Source: Trachythela sp. YZ-2020 (Eukaryota > Cnidaria > Anthozoa > Malacalcyonacea > Clavulariidae). Taken from it: a stretch of DNA of 64,000 bases. The stretch lies in assembly GCA_016169945.1 (NCBI GenBank), contig JADLSH010000390.1:744001-808000 (forward strand). The letters are read 5' to 3'. The position numbers and the translations under genes are program-made. Below, in pieces: positions 11,392 through 24,700 of this stretch. The notes under the pieces are model-generated. The model did no database searches, was not told the DNA's origin, and saw only the letters and a program-made list of their open reading frames with translations. The first letter of the stretch is position 1. Every line of letters begins with the position of its first letter.

Positions 11392-14300
11392 CTACAAAAA
11401 AATAAATTAATATTATTGCCTGTAATAGCTTTGAAACGGATATTAAATTAAAAATGCATGGTATTACATGGTTAAAAGCTAGTGGCTTATACAGTTTTAG
11501 AAATATCAACTATGCTGTATAATTAGAGCAAGTAAATATAATGTTTTCTCCAAATTAATATAAATGTTAGTCAAATCTAAAATTTATAGCTTTTTGCTTT
11601 ATGTTTCTTTTTTCTGCTCTTATTAAATTTTATCTTACCAGCCAGACAGAGAAATCCATTTCCAAAAAAACCATCTAAACAAGAACATTGATATGATCCT
11701 GGGGTGTTTGTACACGTGGCATTCGGATGACATGGCTTGACTTCGCATTCATTGTAATCTGTTAAAAATAAATTGTTGATATTGTAAATGTAAATCTACT
11801 GTAAATATTTTAATCCTAAACTGACAGTAACATTAACGAAATACATCGGGTCAAGTACGTCCGACACTAGTTACCCGTGCCAAGGTTCTGTATCGAAATT
11901 TTCCACATAAGGGCATTCAGTTCAGAATCAGACCAGTCTTGCTAAGTGAGTATTGGGTGTGGCATAAGAAGGGATGTTGGTAGTAATACAATTGGGGTTT
12001 GCACACCCCAGAACCCTTTCTCACACAAAAATATGTTATCTGTTCGAAGATTTTCCCATAAAGGGGTTTCTATCAACATCTTGTGTTATCACGGTTATGT
12101 TTCACCTTGACAAAAGGTTCCATTTCCAAATAAGCCATTCAAACATGTACAAATGTACGATCCAGGAATGTTGGTGCAAGTGGCATTAGAATCACATGGC
12201 TTTCGTTCACACTCATTTTCATCTGTAATATATAGATTGTAGTAGAATTATTTTATATCAGTATATAGTTAGAAAATTATATTTGTGAATAAATTGCTCA
12301 TATTGTTAAATATATGTTAATAAAGTCATTATTTTTGGAATCATTGTATTCAAATCCTTGTTTCGTCCACGATAAATGCGTTATTAATCATTCTATTCCC
12401 ACTCACGAATGACTGGCCTTGTACCAACCTTGACATCCAAAACCATTTCCATTAAATCCTTGCAAACAAGAACATTTAAAAGATCCAATATGATTGATAC
12501 ATGTCGCGTTGTCATCACATGGAAATTGATCACATTCATTCATGTCTAAGGAAACATAGAAAAAGAACTATAGTAGTCACTCATGGTAAGTACCTATACC
12601 TACACGTTTTCTGATTGGTTTTCTCAAACAAAATTGATCATGACAGTGTTATGAGTAGTTCTTTAGAAAAATGATTTCTATAGTTTATTGTACGTCCCTT
12701 ATTGTCATAATCAACCAATCACAAAACGTGCTCATATAGGTACGGTTTATTGACGCTTATTGACGTTTTTCCACCAAGTGCATGAGCAAGTTCCTCACTT
12801 GTTCTTGGCAACCTGAGTCTGTTGCTTAAAGTGGAATCGTAGGACCACAAGTTCGATTCTTGCTGGAGGGTGAGGAGTCGAAAAACTACTAACAGTTTTC
12901 ATGTGAAGTTATAATGTATTAAAACTAAACAGCTCAATATTTTACCTTGACAAATAAATCCATCCCCCAAAAATCCAATCAAACATAAACATTTGAAAGA
13001 TCCAGGTATATTTATACAGCTTGCATTTGAATGACATGGTATCAAGTCACATTCATTGCTATCTAGAATTGGACATTGATAAAAGATGACAGACCATGAA
13101 CTTCCATTTCTATTTTAGCATGATATCAAAAAAATGATACTCAACTTTGATAGAAACTAAAATAAACCTCAAAATCGTAAGTAACGGAGATAACTGCCAC
13201 AGATTGCTCTAATCAAAACAAACATGGCTGCCTAAACAAAAAGTGGAGTTCTGGACAAGAAGGTGGACGAACAGTGTCTTTTACAAGAGTTGAGGAGCCT
13301 AAGTTGTTGAGTGAAATCATTTGTGACCGATAATATAACAAAGCGTTGGGCGTTTTGAAAGTATAGGTGTTTCAAAATTTTGAATAAGTAATATGATAGT
13401 TTCTCGTGAAACCTCGTTTCTCGGTGGTTTCTCTTGAGCACATAATAGGGTGATGTGTCGAGCAAAAGACCTCAAATAGTAGGTGCTTGCCAGGGCCGGA
13501 TTAACGTTTCGCGGGGCCCGTGGCATATTATCAGCGCGGGGGCCCTTGACCCCCCCCCGTGAAATTTTTGGGGCCTCGCTTTTTGAATTTTGGGGCATTA
13601 GCGCCTCGCTTTTTTGGTTCCTCGCTTTTCCAATTTTGGAGCATCGTTTCTATTTTTGTGGCCTTGCGGTTTTGCGGCCCCTGTCCTTTGGGCCCCCGCG
13701 CCAAAAAATCGAAACTGAGTAAGCGCCGGGGCCCCTAAAAAGCAGGGCCCCTAAAGCGGCCCCTAAAAGCGGAGGCATGCCTCCCGCTTCTGCCATATGG
13801 TTAATCCGGCACTGGTGCTTGCACTTGTGCTGACCTTTGAAATTGATAACCTTTGAAAAACGTCTAACTCATATGTGTTATCCAAATTACACTCACGCTG
13901 TTTCGTATAAATATAGCTTATGTTGTCAAAATTAGTTGATTAATACCTAAACATTTGAAACCATTTCCGTCAAAGCCCTCCAAACAAGAACATTTAAAAG
14001 ATCCAATTTGATTGATACATGTTGCGTTGTCATCACATGGAAATTGTTCACATTCATTTATGTCTAGGAAGATACAACGAAATCAAGTACATTTAGGAAA
14101 ACTGCGATCATTAGAGTTACATACATGTCAATGCGAAAGATTGTCACAAGAAAATCACTTTTGGGATAGTGCGCATTGTATAAAGTTGACTTTACTGGTA
14201 TTACAACATGTTATTAGTAATAATAGCGGCATATAATCGTTTACAGCTGGTTTGGAATAGATAGTGCATGCATATTGTAATTTGAGATTCTGAAAAACTC

Positions 14301-17300
14301 CACGATGCGTACGGATCGTGCGAATTTCAATGGGTATATACACTAGTCACCTGTGTTGTAGGTAAGCAAAGGATAAAGTTGGATGATAAGGATCGTAATG
14401 GAGCTATAGTGGATTTGAACTTCATTTACGATCCATGTATTTTCGTGATATTTGAAAATGTGACACGGATCGTGAACTTCAGATTTACGATCCGTGTCAA
14501 ATCGTAATATTGGACATGTATATATGGAACAAATTGCACATAAATTATAGAAAGGTAGAGTCAAGATTCTTGGATAGTACAAGTTACAAAACCCTTAATA
14601 AGAAACTAAACCAGTTTAACAAAATTACTATATTGTTGGATTGTAGTTACATTCACGACTACATCAGCTCTTTAAATTACCTTGACAAAATGTGCCATTA
14701 CCAAAGAAACCGTTCTTGCAAGAACAATTAAATGATCCAGGAAAATTTGTACAGATGGCATTGGAATGACAAGGTGTTTGGTCACACTCGTTTTCATCTA
14801 AGAATTAGCAGAGATTTATGCCAATGCTACATGGTTGAGATCTGTTGGACAGGTTTGAACATCAAGAAATTAAATTTAGTTTTGTCGTGCAATACATACA
14901 GAGACATCCCATGTATAATAAATATAAATTTTCTAAAACTAAGGTTCTATACCCAAGCATTGAAAACCATTTCCAGTAAATCCTTGCAAACAAGAACATT
15001 TAAAAGATCCGATTTGATTGATACATGTCGCGTTGTCATCACATGGAAATTGATCACATTCATTGATGTCTATAAAATGTACGGGAATTTATGGTCACTC
15101 GCGTGAAGCGCTCGTACTCAAGCCAAGTATTTACTTTGCCTTGATAGTAATAATAAATAACATCAACTAAATATGTACAAATTATACCATTACAGTAATA
15201 CAAGGCAGGATTACCGCAACAGCTAAAGCCAATTACTGCGGATCCTTTGTTACAATAATTATTATAAATATTAAACGGAAAAGCTGATGAATAATTGAAC
15301 CAATTAAATGACCAACTGATAAAATGCTCAATTAATCACTTAGTCAATCAATAGATATGTCTTATCATTGGTAAAAGCAAAACCCTTCCATACAATGTAA
15401 TAACATGAATATTGAAAGTACACAAAATTTAAATTTACACATCATCCAGTTTGAAAATAATTTGGAAGATGCCTTGCACATCCAGCGATCTGGAATTACC
15501 TAGTATGGAATGATCCTAGTTTTACGAATGTATAAATAATGACTCAGTTGTGTGAAGTTCAAAAGCAACAAGAAATGGGAGCCAACAGACTACGAGCACA
15601 ATTACACTTGACACAGGTTGTCTTCAGGGTCGAAAGTTAATACCAGAGCGTTATAATAGTAGTTTTTCAGAATATTCTTGAAAGTAGCGAGAGAAGATGT
15701 ATCATGGTTTTGGGTTATTTCCTTTGGTAGCGCGTTCCATATCCGTGTTGATCGTATCAAGTAAGCTTTTCTGTATGTTAATGTCCTGCATCGTGGCTCT
15801 TCAAAGGTTGTACCGACCATGATTTCTTTGATTTCGGTAAAAAGGTAGTGTCCAAGTAGATAAGTTTATTAATTAGTTTGAAGAAAAAGACCGTGTCCAA
15901 GTACTCGTGCCAGTAAGTTAGTGGAATTAAATTACATTGAATTGGTCTGTCTTTGTATGAGATGTCGCAGATAAATGGCAAATGAAGAATATATTTAGTT
16001 GCACGTCGCTGAACCCGTTCAATGTTCTTTATGAGCTTTATAGTTTGAGGCGCCCAGACTTGCGTCGTGTAACCAAGATGAGCACGTACAATTGTCAGAT
16101 AGATTGTTCGTCTTGTCGTGAGAGACTTCACGCGTTCTGTTGTTCTTTTCACATACCCCAAGATCTGGTTAGCTTTTGTGCTCCGCGTTTCCACCTGCTT
16201 TTTCCACGATAGATCAGACGAGATCCACACTCCGAGGTCTCGTTCTTGGGTACAGTGGTCAATCTGCGTACTGCCCATGGAGTATGAGGTCATAATGGGC
16301 TTTCGTTTTCGAGATATTGTCTGAACTTTACATTTGGTCTGATTGAACATAAGATCAGAAGGCGAGGACCAGCTGTTTATATTGTTCAGATCTTCTTGCA
16401 AGAGAATGTTGTCTGCTTCACACGTTATGTATTTGAACAATTTGGTATCGTCAGCAAAAGTCGCAATTGTAGATGAGGATACTGCTTCGGGTAGATCATT
16501 GACGTAGAGAAGGAACAGGATTGGGCCCAAGATTGATCTTGTGGTACTCCAGATGTCACAGGCGTAGACGGAGATGTTGATCCTAACGCTGCATGTGACT
16601 TGTTGGCGACGATGGTGAAGATAAGATTGGAACCACGAAAGCAGGCCACCGCTGAATCCAAAACTACGGAGTTTATTGATCATTTTTTTGTGGCTCACTT
16701 TATTGAATGCTTTAGACTTATTTGAGCAAGAAAAAAGAAAATTCACTTGTGGTTGCTTTAGTATCTCGTCAACATCATTCTGCCAATTAAAGTCTGGTAA
16801 ATTGAAATCACCCGCAATGATAACATCATCATACTGATCACGAATCACACTTAGAAAGTTTTTAAACTCTTTTAGCCAGTTATCATCTGAATTTGGAGGT
16901 CTATAGCATGAACATGCCAATAAATGTGAGTTTGATACCGTAGTAACGTCTACTGTCACAATTTCAATGTTGCTATTAGTTTTTACCTCACGTATGACGC
17001 GTTTAAACGATTCACTTTTAATCGCCACTAATACTCCACCGCCTCTGCTTTCTCTGTCCTAAGAAATATTTCATATTGTTGACCAAGAATCTCGAAATTT
17101 AATATATCTTTGTTTAACCACGTTTCATTAACACATACAATTTCACTGTTCTCCGACTAAACTAAATCTTGAAAATGATTAATGTTATTTATTACTTTCA
17201 TACCTTGCTTGTGCTGGCTTTTCAAACTTCGAGCGTTTATAAGAAGACATTTCAGAGGTGTTTTGCTTGAAATCTTTTCACGAGATTGATTAGCTGTCTT

Positions 17301-20300
17301 GAAGTTCGGAAGTGAGCACGGAATGAGTGATAAAATGTTCTTTAAATTCCGAGGAGCTGAAGCCGCTTCGTATTTTCTTAGGTTCTATCACATTGTAAAT
17401 ATTGATCATTTCAAATTATTAGTTAGTAGGGAAAACCCTTGGACAACTCACCTGTACAGTTTCTTCCATTTCCGAGAAAACCAGACTTACAAGAACAATT
17501 ATAGAAATCTTCAGTATCAATACATGTGGCATTTACGTGACAATCATGTACGTTGGTCAAACATTCATTTACATCTAGTAAATAAAATAGTTATATAAAA
17601 ATAAAGTAAAATGAAGTTATGTAGCGTATAAAAGCTAAAGCAAAGCAAAGCAAAGCAAAATAGTAAGTGAAAATATGAGTAGCCTAAATATAAAAAGTAA
17701 GGAAAAGTAAAGTAAATTAAGTGTAATGTAAGTGATAGACAAAGATTGAAATTATTAAACAAGTAACACGTACCTAAAACAAACAATTGTTTTGGAAAAA
17801 TTGTCTTACGCCCTCCATTTTCTGGGATGTCAATGGGAAATTTTATTGACTCGATTGCATCGTTCATTTGGTCAAGTTTGTCGTAAATTTCAGTCATGCT
17901 TGATCCATGAACAGTCATTGTGATTGAATCCTGTAAAATGTTCAGTGATATTTGCTGCAGTAAGCTATAAATATGCCTTGAAATGTTATTGTATTTGAAT
18001 TTGAATTGGCAGATCGCAGGGACTTATTAAAAACATTGCAGATCCTAATATTAAATCTTCTGTTTCAGTTTTCTCCCATAGTGTACAACATTGCACGGTT
18101 TAGAAGGATGGTCCTTACCCGACCTATTCAGAGAGAGTATAGTTTAAACAGATCGAATAGAGCTGTCCATCTAGTATAAATAATGTCCGTGTGGTTTCGA
18201 TTTGACTCTGCCAAACACCGAAGATTTTCTCCGAGTACTCCGGTTCCTCTTGCAGTAATTCATGCGTGTACTGGACTCTAAGAGAGCAGTTTAGACAGAA
18301 CGTTACTGATAACTGAATGATCTATCTAGTGAGAGTTAGCCGGGTACGTTTAGTTTGTATAGCATGGCCCATGCCATAGTTTGTGGCTTTTTGTGTGGAG
18401 AGACGTTTACCACTCTTCTCCCCGTGATGAAACATACCAACTTGTTTTTAAATATTTGCTTAAACTGCATGGTATTGCAACGAGGAGGTAACTATTACAC
18501 ATACAATACCTTCTTAAAGTTAACATCATGAATATTATTTTCTAACTTTTCTCCGACAATGTTGTACATCGTCTGTTGTAAATTTTTCTTGACTGCTGTT
18601 TTTACAACGTCAGTTAAGACGGGAATTAATGTACTCAGGTCAAGAGTAAACTTTAGACCAATCCGTTGGCTAAAAAATAAGGGAGAGAAGTTATTTCATA
18701 TATCTAAATATTTCTGGTTTTTCTAGTACAAAGTTTCAGTTGTTTTGAAAAATTCGTCGTCTCGAACGAGATGATGACACGCATCATTTTGGGGTTTTTA
18801 GATTGCCATTATATATACCCATTGAGCTATATCAAGATAATGACACCCATAATGTTATCCATTGTGAAAAACTTGGGCAATCAGTGACGTAAGGCTATTT
18901 TATAAAATTTGAAAATTGATTTGTGCCCGTTCCATGCATTCGAGAAATTATTTGGCACCCCCCTCAATTATTAAAAAAATAGTTTCATAGCCCTCCTTGA
19001 ATTTTTAATATCAAGAGAGTGTAAATACACAATACTGGTGTAATCCATTATATAGTTGCACAATGCTACCAGGGCTCGCAAAATTTTAGAAAAAGTGATT
19101 TTTCAACCAAAAATTTGGTTGTCCAAAGCTATTTCTGGCTTGCCCACCTCAATTAAGTGATAAATGAACCACAACAATGTATGCATGGCGACCCGGAAGC
19201 TGCGACCATGTTTTATCTCGCGAGTTGCGTGATGAATTGAATTTACCCCTCGCGATTAACACACGCTCACTGAAATAGCGTACGGGGAAATTTGTTTTAT
19301 CGCCCATCAATTAAACCCTTTGATATCAACACTTTTTTTCAATTTCAATACATTTGGCAAATCAACTTTTCACACGACTTTATTAAATGCATGAACGAAA
19401 TGACAAGACTTGTAAACTGAGTATGTTTTTAATCGTGGTCTTAGCCTAATTTCTGGTTGCCCGCGAGGAAATAAGTCAAGAGATTTTGGTTGCCCGACAG
19501 AAATTTTAATTTAGCTGTCCCGGGACGTCGGGCAGGCGATTTTGCGAGCCCTGACTGCTACCTTCTTCTATGCCTATTTTTTTTAATTATTAATAAATCT
19601 AGTATTAATATTTAATGAAGAAAACTGTAATATTTTTCGAATTGGTTCAAATGGCTTATTTAACTCATTAATTGGCAGTACCCTACCACTGACGAGTAAA
19701 ATAATAAAGTAGGGCGCATCTGGGCGTATTGCCAGCTAATGGGGTAACAAGAGATATTGGAAGTTAGTTTTGTTAGCCCATTAACTGGCAGTACCCTAGC
19801 ACTGACGATCGAGTAAAATCGTCTGGCGTTAGCCAGAATAAAATATATATATATAATACTCTGGCGTTGGACAGAATCTTGTCTTGATCACTATAGAAGT
19901 TATATCTTTGAGCAGGGCCTTTTTAAGAATTCGTCAGTGGTGGGGGGGGGGGGCATCAAGGAAAAGGGACCTAACAAGGATAAGGTATATTGGAGGTGTG
20001 CAAACCTGTAGGTGGGTCTGGGGGCCCCCCGTATTCGTATTCTCGAGTCTCTGAGACTTGATTTCCCGCATTTTCAGTGACAATTTTGGATATATCCCAT
20101 GTAAACGGACTGAGCTTTCAGTACAAATTAAAGCATGCAAGGGTTTTCTTATGGGAATATCATATAACGCTCTGCCGAACCAAGTCATTCTTTCCTTTTT
20201 TGCTTATATTTTGGACAAAAGGGACCTTATACTGGAGGACCAAAATAGTGTACTGGAGGGCCAGCATGGGGACTGGAGGGAGGGACTTCCTTCCCCCCCC

Positions 20301-21689
20301 CCTCCCCCAGTTTATATGTTAAAAAAGGCCCTGTTTCTGAAGTTTTGAAATAAGCGAACGTGTATGCAGAAATACAAGAACCAAAACCCAAGCCTTGCCG
20401 GGCCAAGCCAAAACCAAAACCTAACCCAGGGTTAGAGCTAATCGAGCTTTGTTTATTGCATGTTATACTGCATTATTAAATAGAATCTTTACGTTTATAA
20501 CAAATTTACAGTTACATTATATTCCTTGAGTACCTGTGATTAAATGGGCAAAAACTCTCACAAGAATCAAGGATATTTTCGCACCACGTACAATGAGATA
20601 TTTCAGAACATTCTTCTTTGTTTAACCTAATATTGAAGTAAAACATCAAATATAACGATCAAGGCAGAGTGTCGGTGGAATGGATCATGGGAGACGTAAA
20701 AAACACAGATTATTATATAACTTACGCAATATTGCAAACTTTCTCACACTCCGGAACTTTTGTTGAATTTTGAATTTTGAGATCAGATACCTCTGCGTTA
20801 ACTAGACTTGTATTGATAGTTGGAGCTAAAAAATAACAAACTGTTGATGAGCTTTACTCAGTATGCTGCAGCTGTTCAGAGGACCTCCCCCAATTGGACG
20901 GAGGCTTTTGAATAGAATGAAGCAACTTCATTGTTCTGAACGCAAAAGCAAATACACCCTTTCGATAATTACGTCACAAATACTTTCTTGGCCAGGGAGA
21001 TTCGCTCTAATGAATCAAGACGAAAGGCAATTCACTCACGATGCTTGAGAATGCGGTTCCCGGGCTAAGGAAAGGTTTGTGACGTAATTATCGAAAGGAT
21101 ATGTTTTGTTAAATGGAGCCAATAAAGGAGGGTATTATCTTTGATAAAAAAATATCAATACACAAATAGGGTTAAACCTGGGAATATTTTCGCTTCAGTC
21201 CTTTTTAGGTGGTGTATGAAGTACCTGAGTAACGACTTGGAAAAACGTCGTCCAAAAGAGAGCCCTGACAATCATTTCCCTTAACCTATCATAGATAACC
21301 TTGTGAAGTTTAACTTAGCTTCCTTAAACGAAAGACGCATGCAATTATGCCACAAACTATTCTCGTCCGTCGTTAATTCGGAATCTCATCGGCTACACAA
21401 ATTACTAACCCCCCCCCCCTGCATGAAGAAAAGTACAATATTCGGAAGAAGCGGGTACACACCAGAGGGTACACACCAATCGCTTCAAGAGGACTTTTAT
21501 TCCTTCTATGTGCATGTTTTAACATATTTTAACTTTTGTATATTCATCTTCTTATATTGTTTATTCATTCTTACTCTAAATATATATTTAAATAAATTAC
21601 GCAATTCAGCCATCGATGGCTGCAATGTAATTATTCGATTAAACTATCTATCTATCTATCTATCCTATCTATCTATCTATCTATCTATC

Positions 21690-21734
<45 letters not shown>

Positions 21735-24700
21735 GACATTTCACTGAAAGCATGTCGAGTTATGGTTGTTATGCGTAAAAACGGACAGAGGCAGAGGATA
21801 TCAGGTTACTCAGATCAATTCAAAACATAAATACATAGTTATAGTTCTCACCTGGACAGGTTATCTTTGTAAATGTGTTCATTATTGAATTACTGCATCG
21901 ATCAAACGACATCGGACATGAACACGGTGTCTGAAATTATATAAAAATAATTAAATCTTCAGCCGTTCAGGGCCTGTTTACATGCGCGCGTGCTCATCAG
22001 AATTACTCTCCAAATCCGAGTCGCCATAATCGTTTTTTCAGAATTATCAACCCAGCATGTTCGAAAGAGTATCGATATGTCCGATCTTGATTATTTTTGG
22101 CGTTCAAATGCGCTTGTTTTACACCGTTCGAACAGCGTTCGAATGCCGTTTCAAATTTATTAAACGTTCGAATGACGGCGTACGTCTGAATTCAAACGAC
22201 GTTGAAATGCTTTTGTAAAGTGTTCAAACACCGTTTAAAGTACGAAACAATAACGTTCAAATGACCGTTTTGACAATAATTCAATAGAGGGTGGTAAAGG
22301 GTATTTTCGTGAGCCGTGAATTACCAATATTTGTTCCCGTGAAATTTGAAATGACGGATTTTTGTGCCGTGAAACGTGATTTATATCACTAGCCGTGAGC
22401 CGGTAATATTTGTCCGCGAAACGTGAATCTATATTCGATAATTTTTGCCCGCGAAACGTGAATCTATTTGAGGCCTGTACTGCTGTAGAACAAAGACTGA
22501 ACGAGCAGTGAGAACGTCAAGAAGAGCAATGTTATGGATGTAACAATTTTACTGCGTGTATTTTCTTGATTTTGTATTAGATATATCGGTTGTTTTTTAA
22601 ACAAATTGTTGAAATTGGTTTCGAAAACGTAAAAATTGGGCAAAAGGCTAAGAACGGCTTTAAATACTCACTTTATTATTTGAAAACGTGATTTTAAATT
22701 TTCGTGAAATGGCTAATTTTTTACATGTGAAACTTGAAATGGCTGTTTTAGCTCACGTGAAACGTGATCAGTACCTCCCTTTTACGTTCGGATACCGTTT
22801 GACTAACGGCATTTTTTCGTGGCTTCGTAATTGATTCGTGAGGTTGCAGGTAGCTGTTGTTTGTGCAGAGTTTGGACAGTGCCATATCCGTCGGCCCACA
22901 ATGTGCATATTCAAATTGAGATAAAGCATATACATGTCTTATTTGATTGAAGTCGTAATACCTGGCATTCAGTGACATCTTGAGAACAGGTTTTACAGGT
23001 TTGAGATAAGTGACATGCCTGTAAAGAAAATCAATTATCATTTAAGTGATACGAAATTAATTGAGAATGCTTCAATCACAAACAACTATTCTTATATATG
23101 GAATATTCGTCAGCCAAAATACCTCAAAATGATTGTTATACAGTCTATCTTGACAATTATTGTGAATTCTCCTGGATGGTATAACCAGTAATGAAGAACT
23201 AACATTTGGCAACGGAACAAGAATATATTGACGACAAAGAAGAGCCGTTGATTTAGAAATGATCGTGTCTGTTACAACAGCTTCATAAGAGAAGTGAATT
23301 TTAAAATTCACGAAGTCGTTGCACCATCTGGTCTAAATTGAGGTATAGAAGAAATATATTAATTATGTTAATCCCTAACGCTCATCGATTTCAGTCAATT
23401 TTTTAATGTCAATAATTAAAAGTCAACAATCAAATAATATACTTTCAGAATCTGCCAAGTTTCAAAAAGCTGTTTCCCAATCCAAGACAATTTCTTCGTA
23501 ACATGAACAAGTGGTTCTTGTTCATTCAAGTTGACAAATAAATATCTATATAATAATCAACATTTCAAAGTCATGATTGGAACAAATTCATACTTCACAA
23601 CCCTCATCATCACCCATGGTTACATATGGTTGAATAAATCACAGAATGTTTGAAACGATTTGGGGCCGATTGGACGAAGGCCGGATAAGAATGCCTGAAA
23701 AGTTTGAAACGATTTTTGCTATAATGCTGTCGTATTTTTTAATGGACTTAATGAATTAAAATAGATATATTCTTCCTGTTTGGTGTGTAATTCCAAGCCA
23801 TTCCAAGCCAAAAGTCTTCATCAGAGAGTGTGAACTATCATAAAACAAACCGCACAATAATCGTAGCCCATATTCCGGGTTGAATCCTGCACGCAGGTGA
23901 GACAAACATAAACACCTTACGGACTTACCCACTTTGGTCCATCAAGAAACAATCATATTCATCTGAGCAACCTGGCATCTGTTTTTAAAATGACAAAATA
24001 CTAAAGTCTAAATGACGAGTTTACTTACTAATGGTTTTTCTTTTAAATCTTTTCTCCTAAGTTCTGTGATTATTATTTTACTTGCTGTTCTTAAAGATTT
24101 TTTAACATTTTATATCTGGAATGTATGTAAAGAAATTAAGTATTCATTTACCACATTCATTGCCACCCTGTTGAAAGAACTGAATGTCATGTCTATACCA
24201 GCCACGCCCATGATCCTGGTTTGCCAGTTTCTTATGTTGTCACGAGAATGTTTTAGTCTAGACATAAGATATATTAGAGTAGAGATAAACGGTAGCTCGT
24301 TTATACTGTACGTTAAAATATTTCACACCATAAGATTATAGCTTAATCATATTTGAAAACTTGACAATGTAAACCTGTTCTTCAAAACTGCTTTACTAAT
24401 TGAAATAACTTGTCCTCGACCATAAGGATCTGCAAACGAATGCGACAAAATTGATTTCCCAGGATGCATTACAGTCTGACGGTACCTGTTGATAAAAAAT
24501 TTCTTTTTCAAATTTGAATTTTTCGTCTTTCCTGCCAAATAGTATTTTTAACTTTCCTTTTTATCCATTCCTTTTTATGCTCCCTTTAATCCATTCATTG
24601 AACCTGTATTTTTTCCATTCCTGCCTCGTTCTTCCATTTCATTTATTTGTTCGCTGCAAATTCGTCTTTATTCTTTCCTATCTGCTGTAAAACTTTTCTA

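Noticed and set aside
10759..11410. Three long overlapping plus-strand frames of V/F/L/C-rich repeats
   Set aside because: They are antisense shadows of the Thr/Lys-rich stalk of receptor exon 33, whose minus-strand frame has proper splice phase, a TM helix and a stop.
21303..21830. 175-codon plus-strand frame with YLSIYLS repeats
   Set aside because: Open only because of the CTAT microsatellite; no domain and no splice support; it lies in a receptor intron.
23815..23835. CTGATGA on the minus strand as a hammerhead
   Set aside because: No GAAA at a usable distance and no stems.
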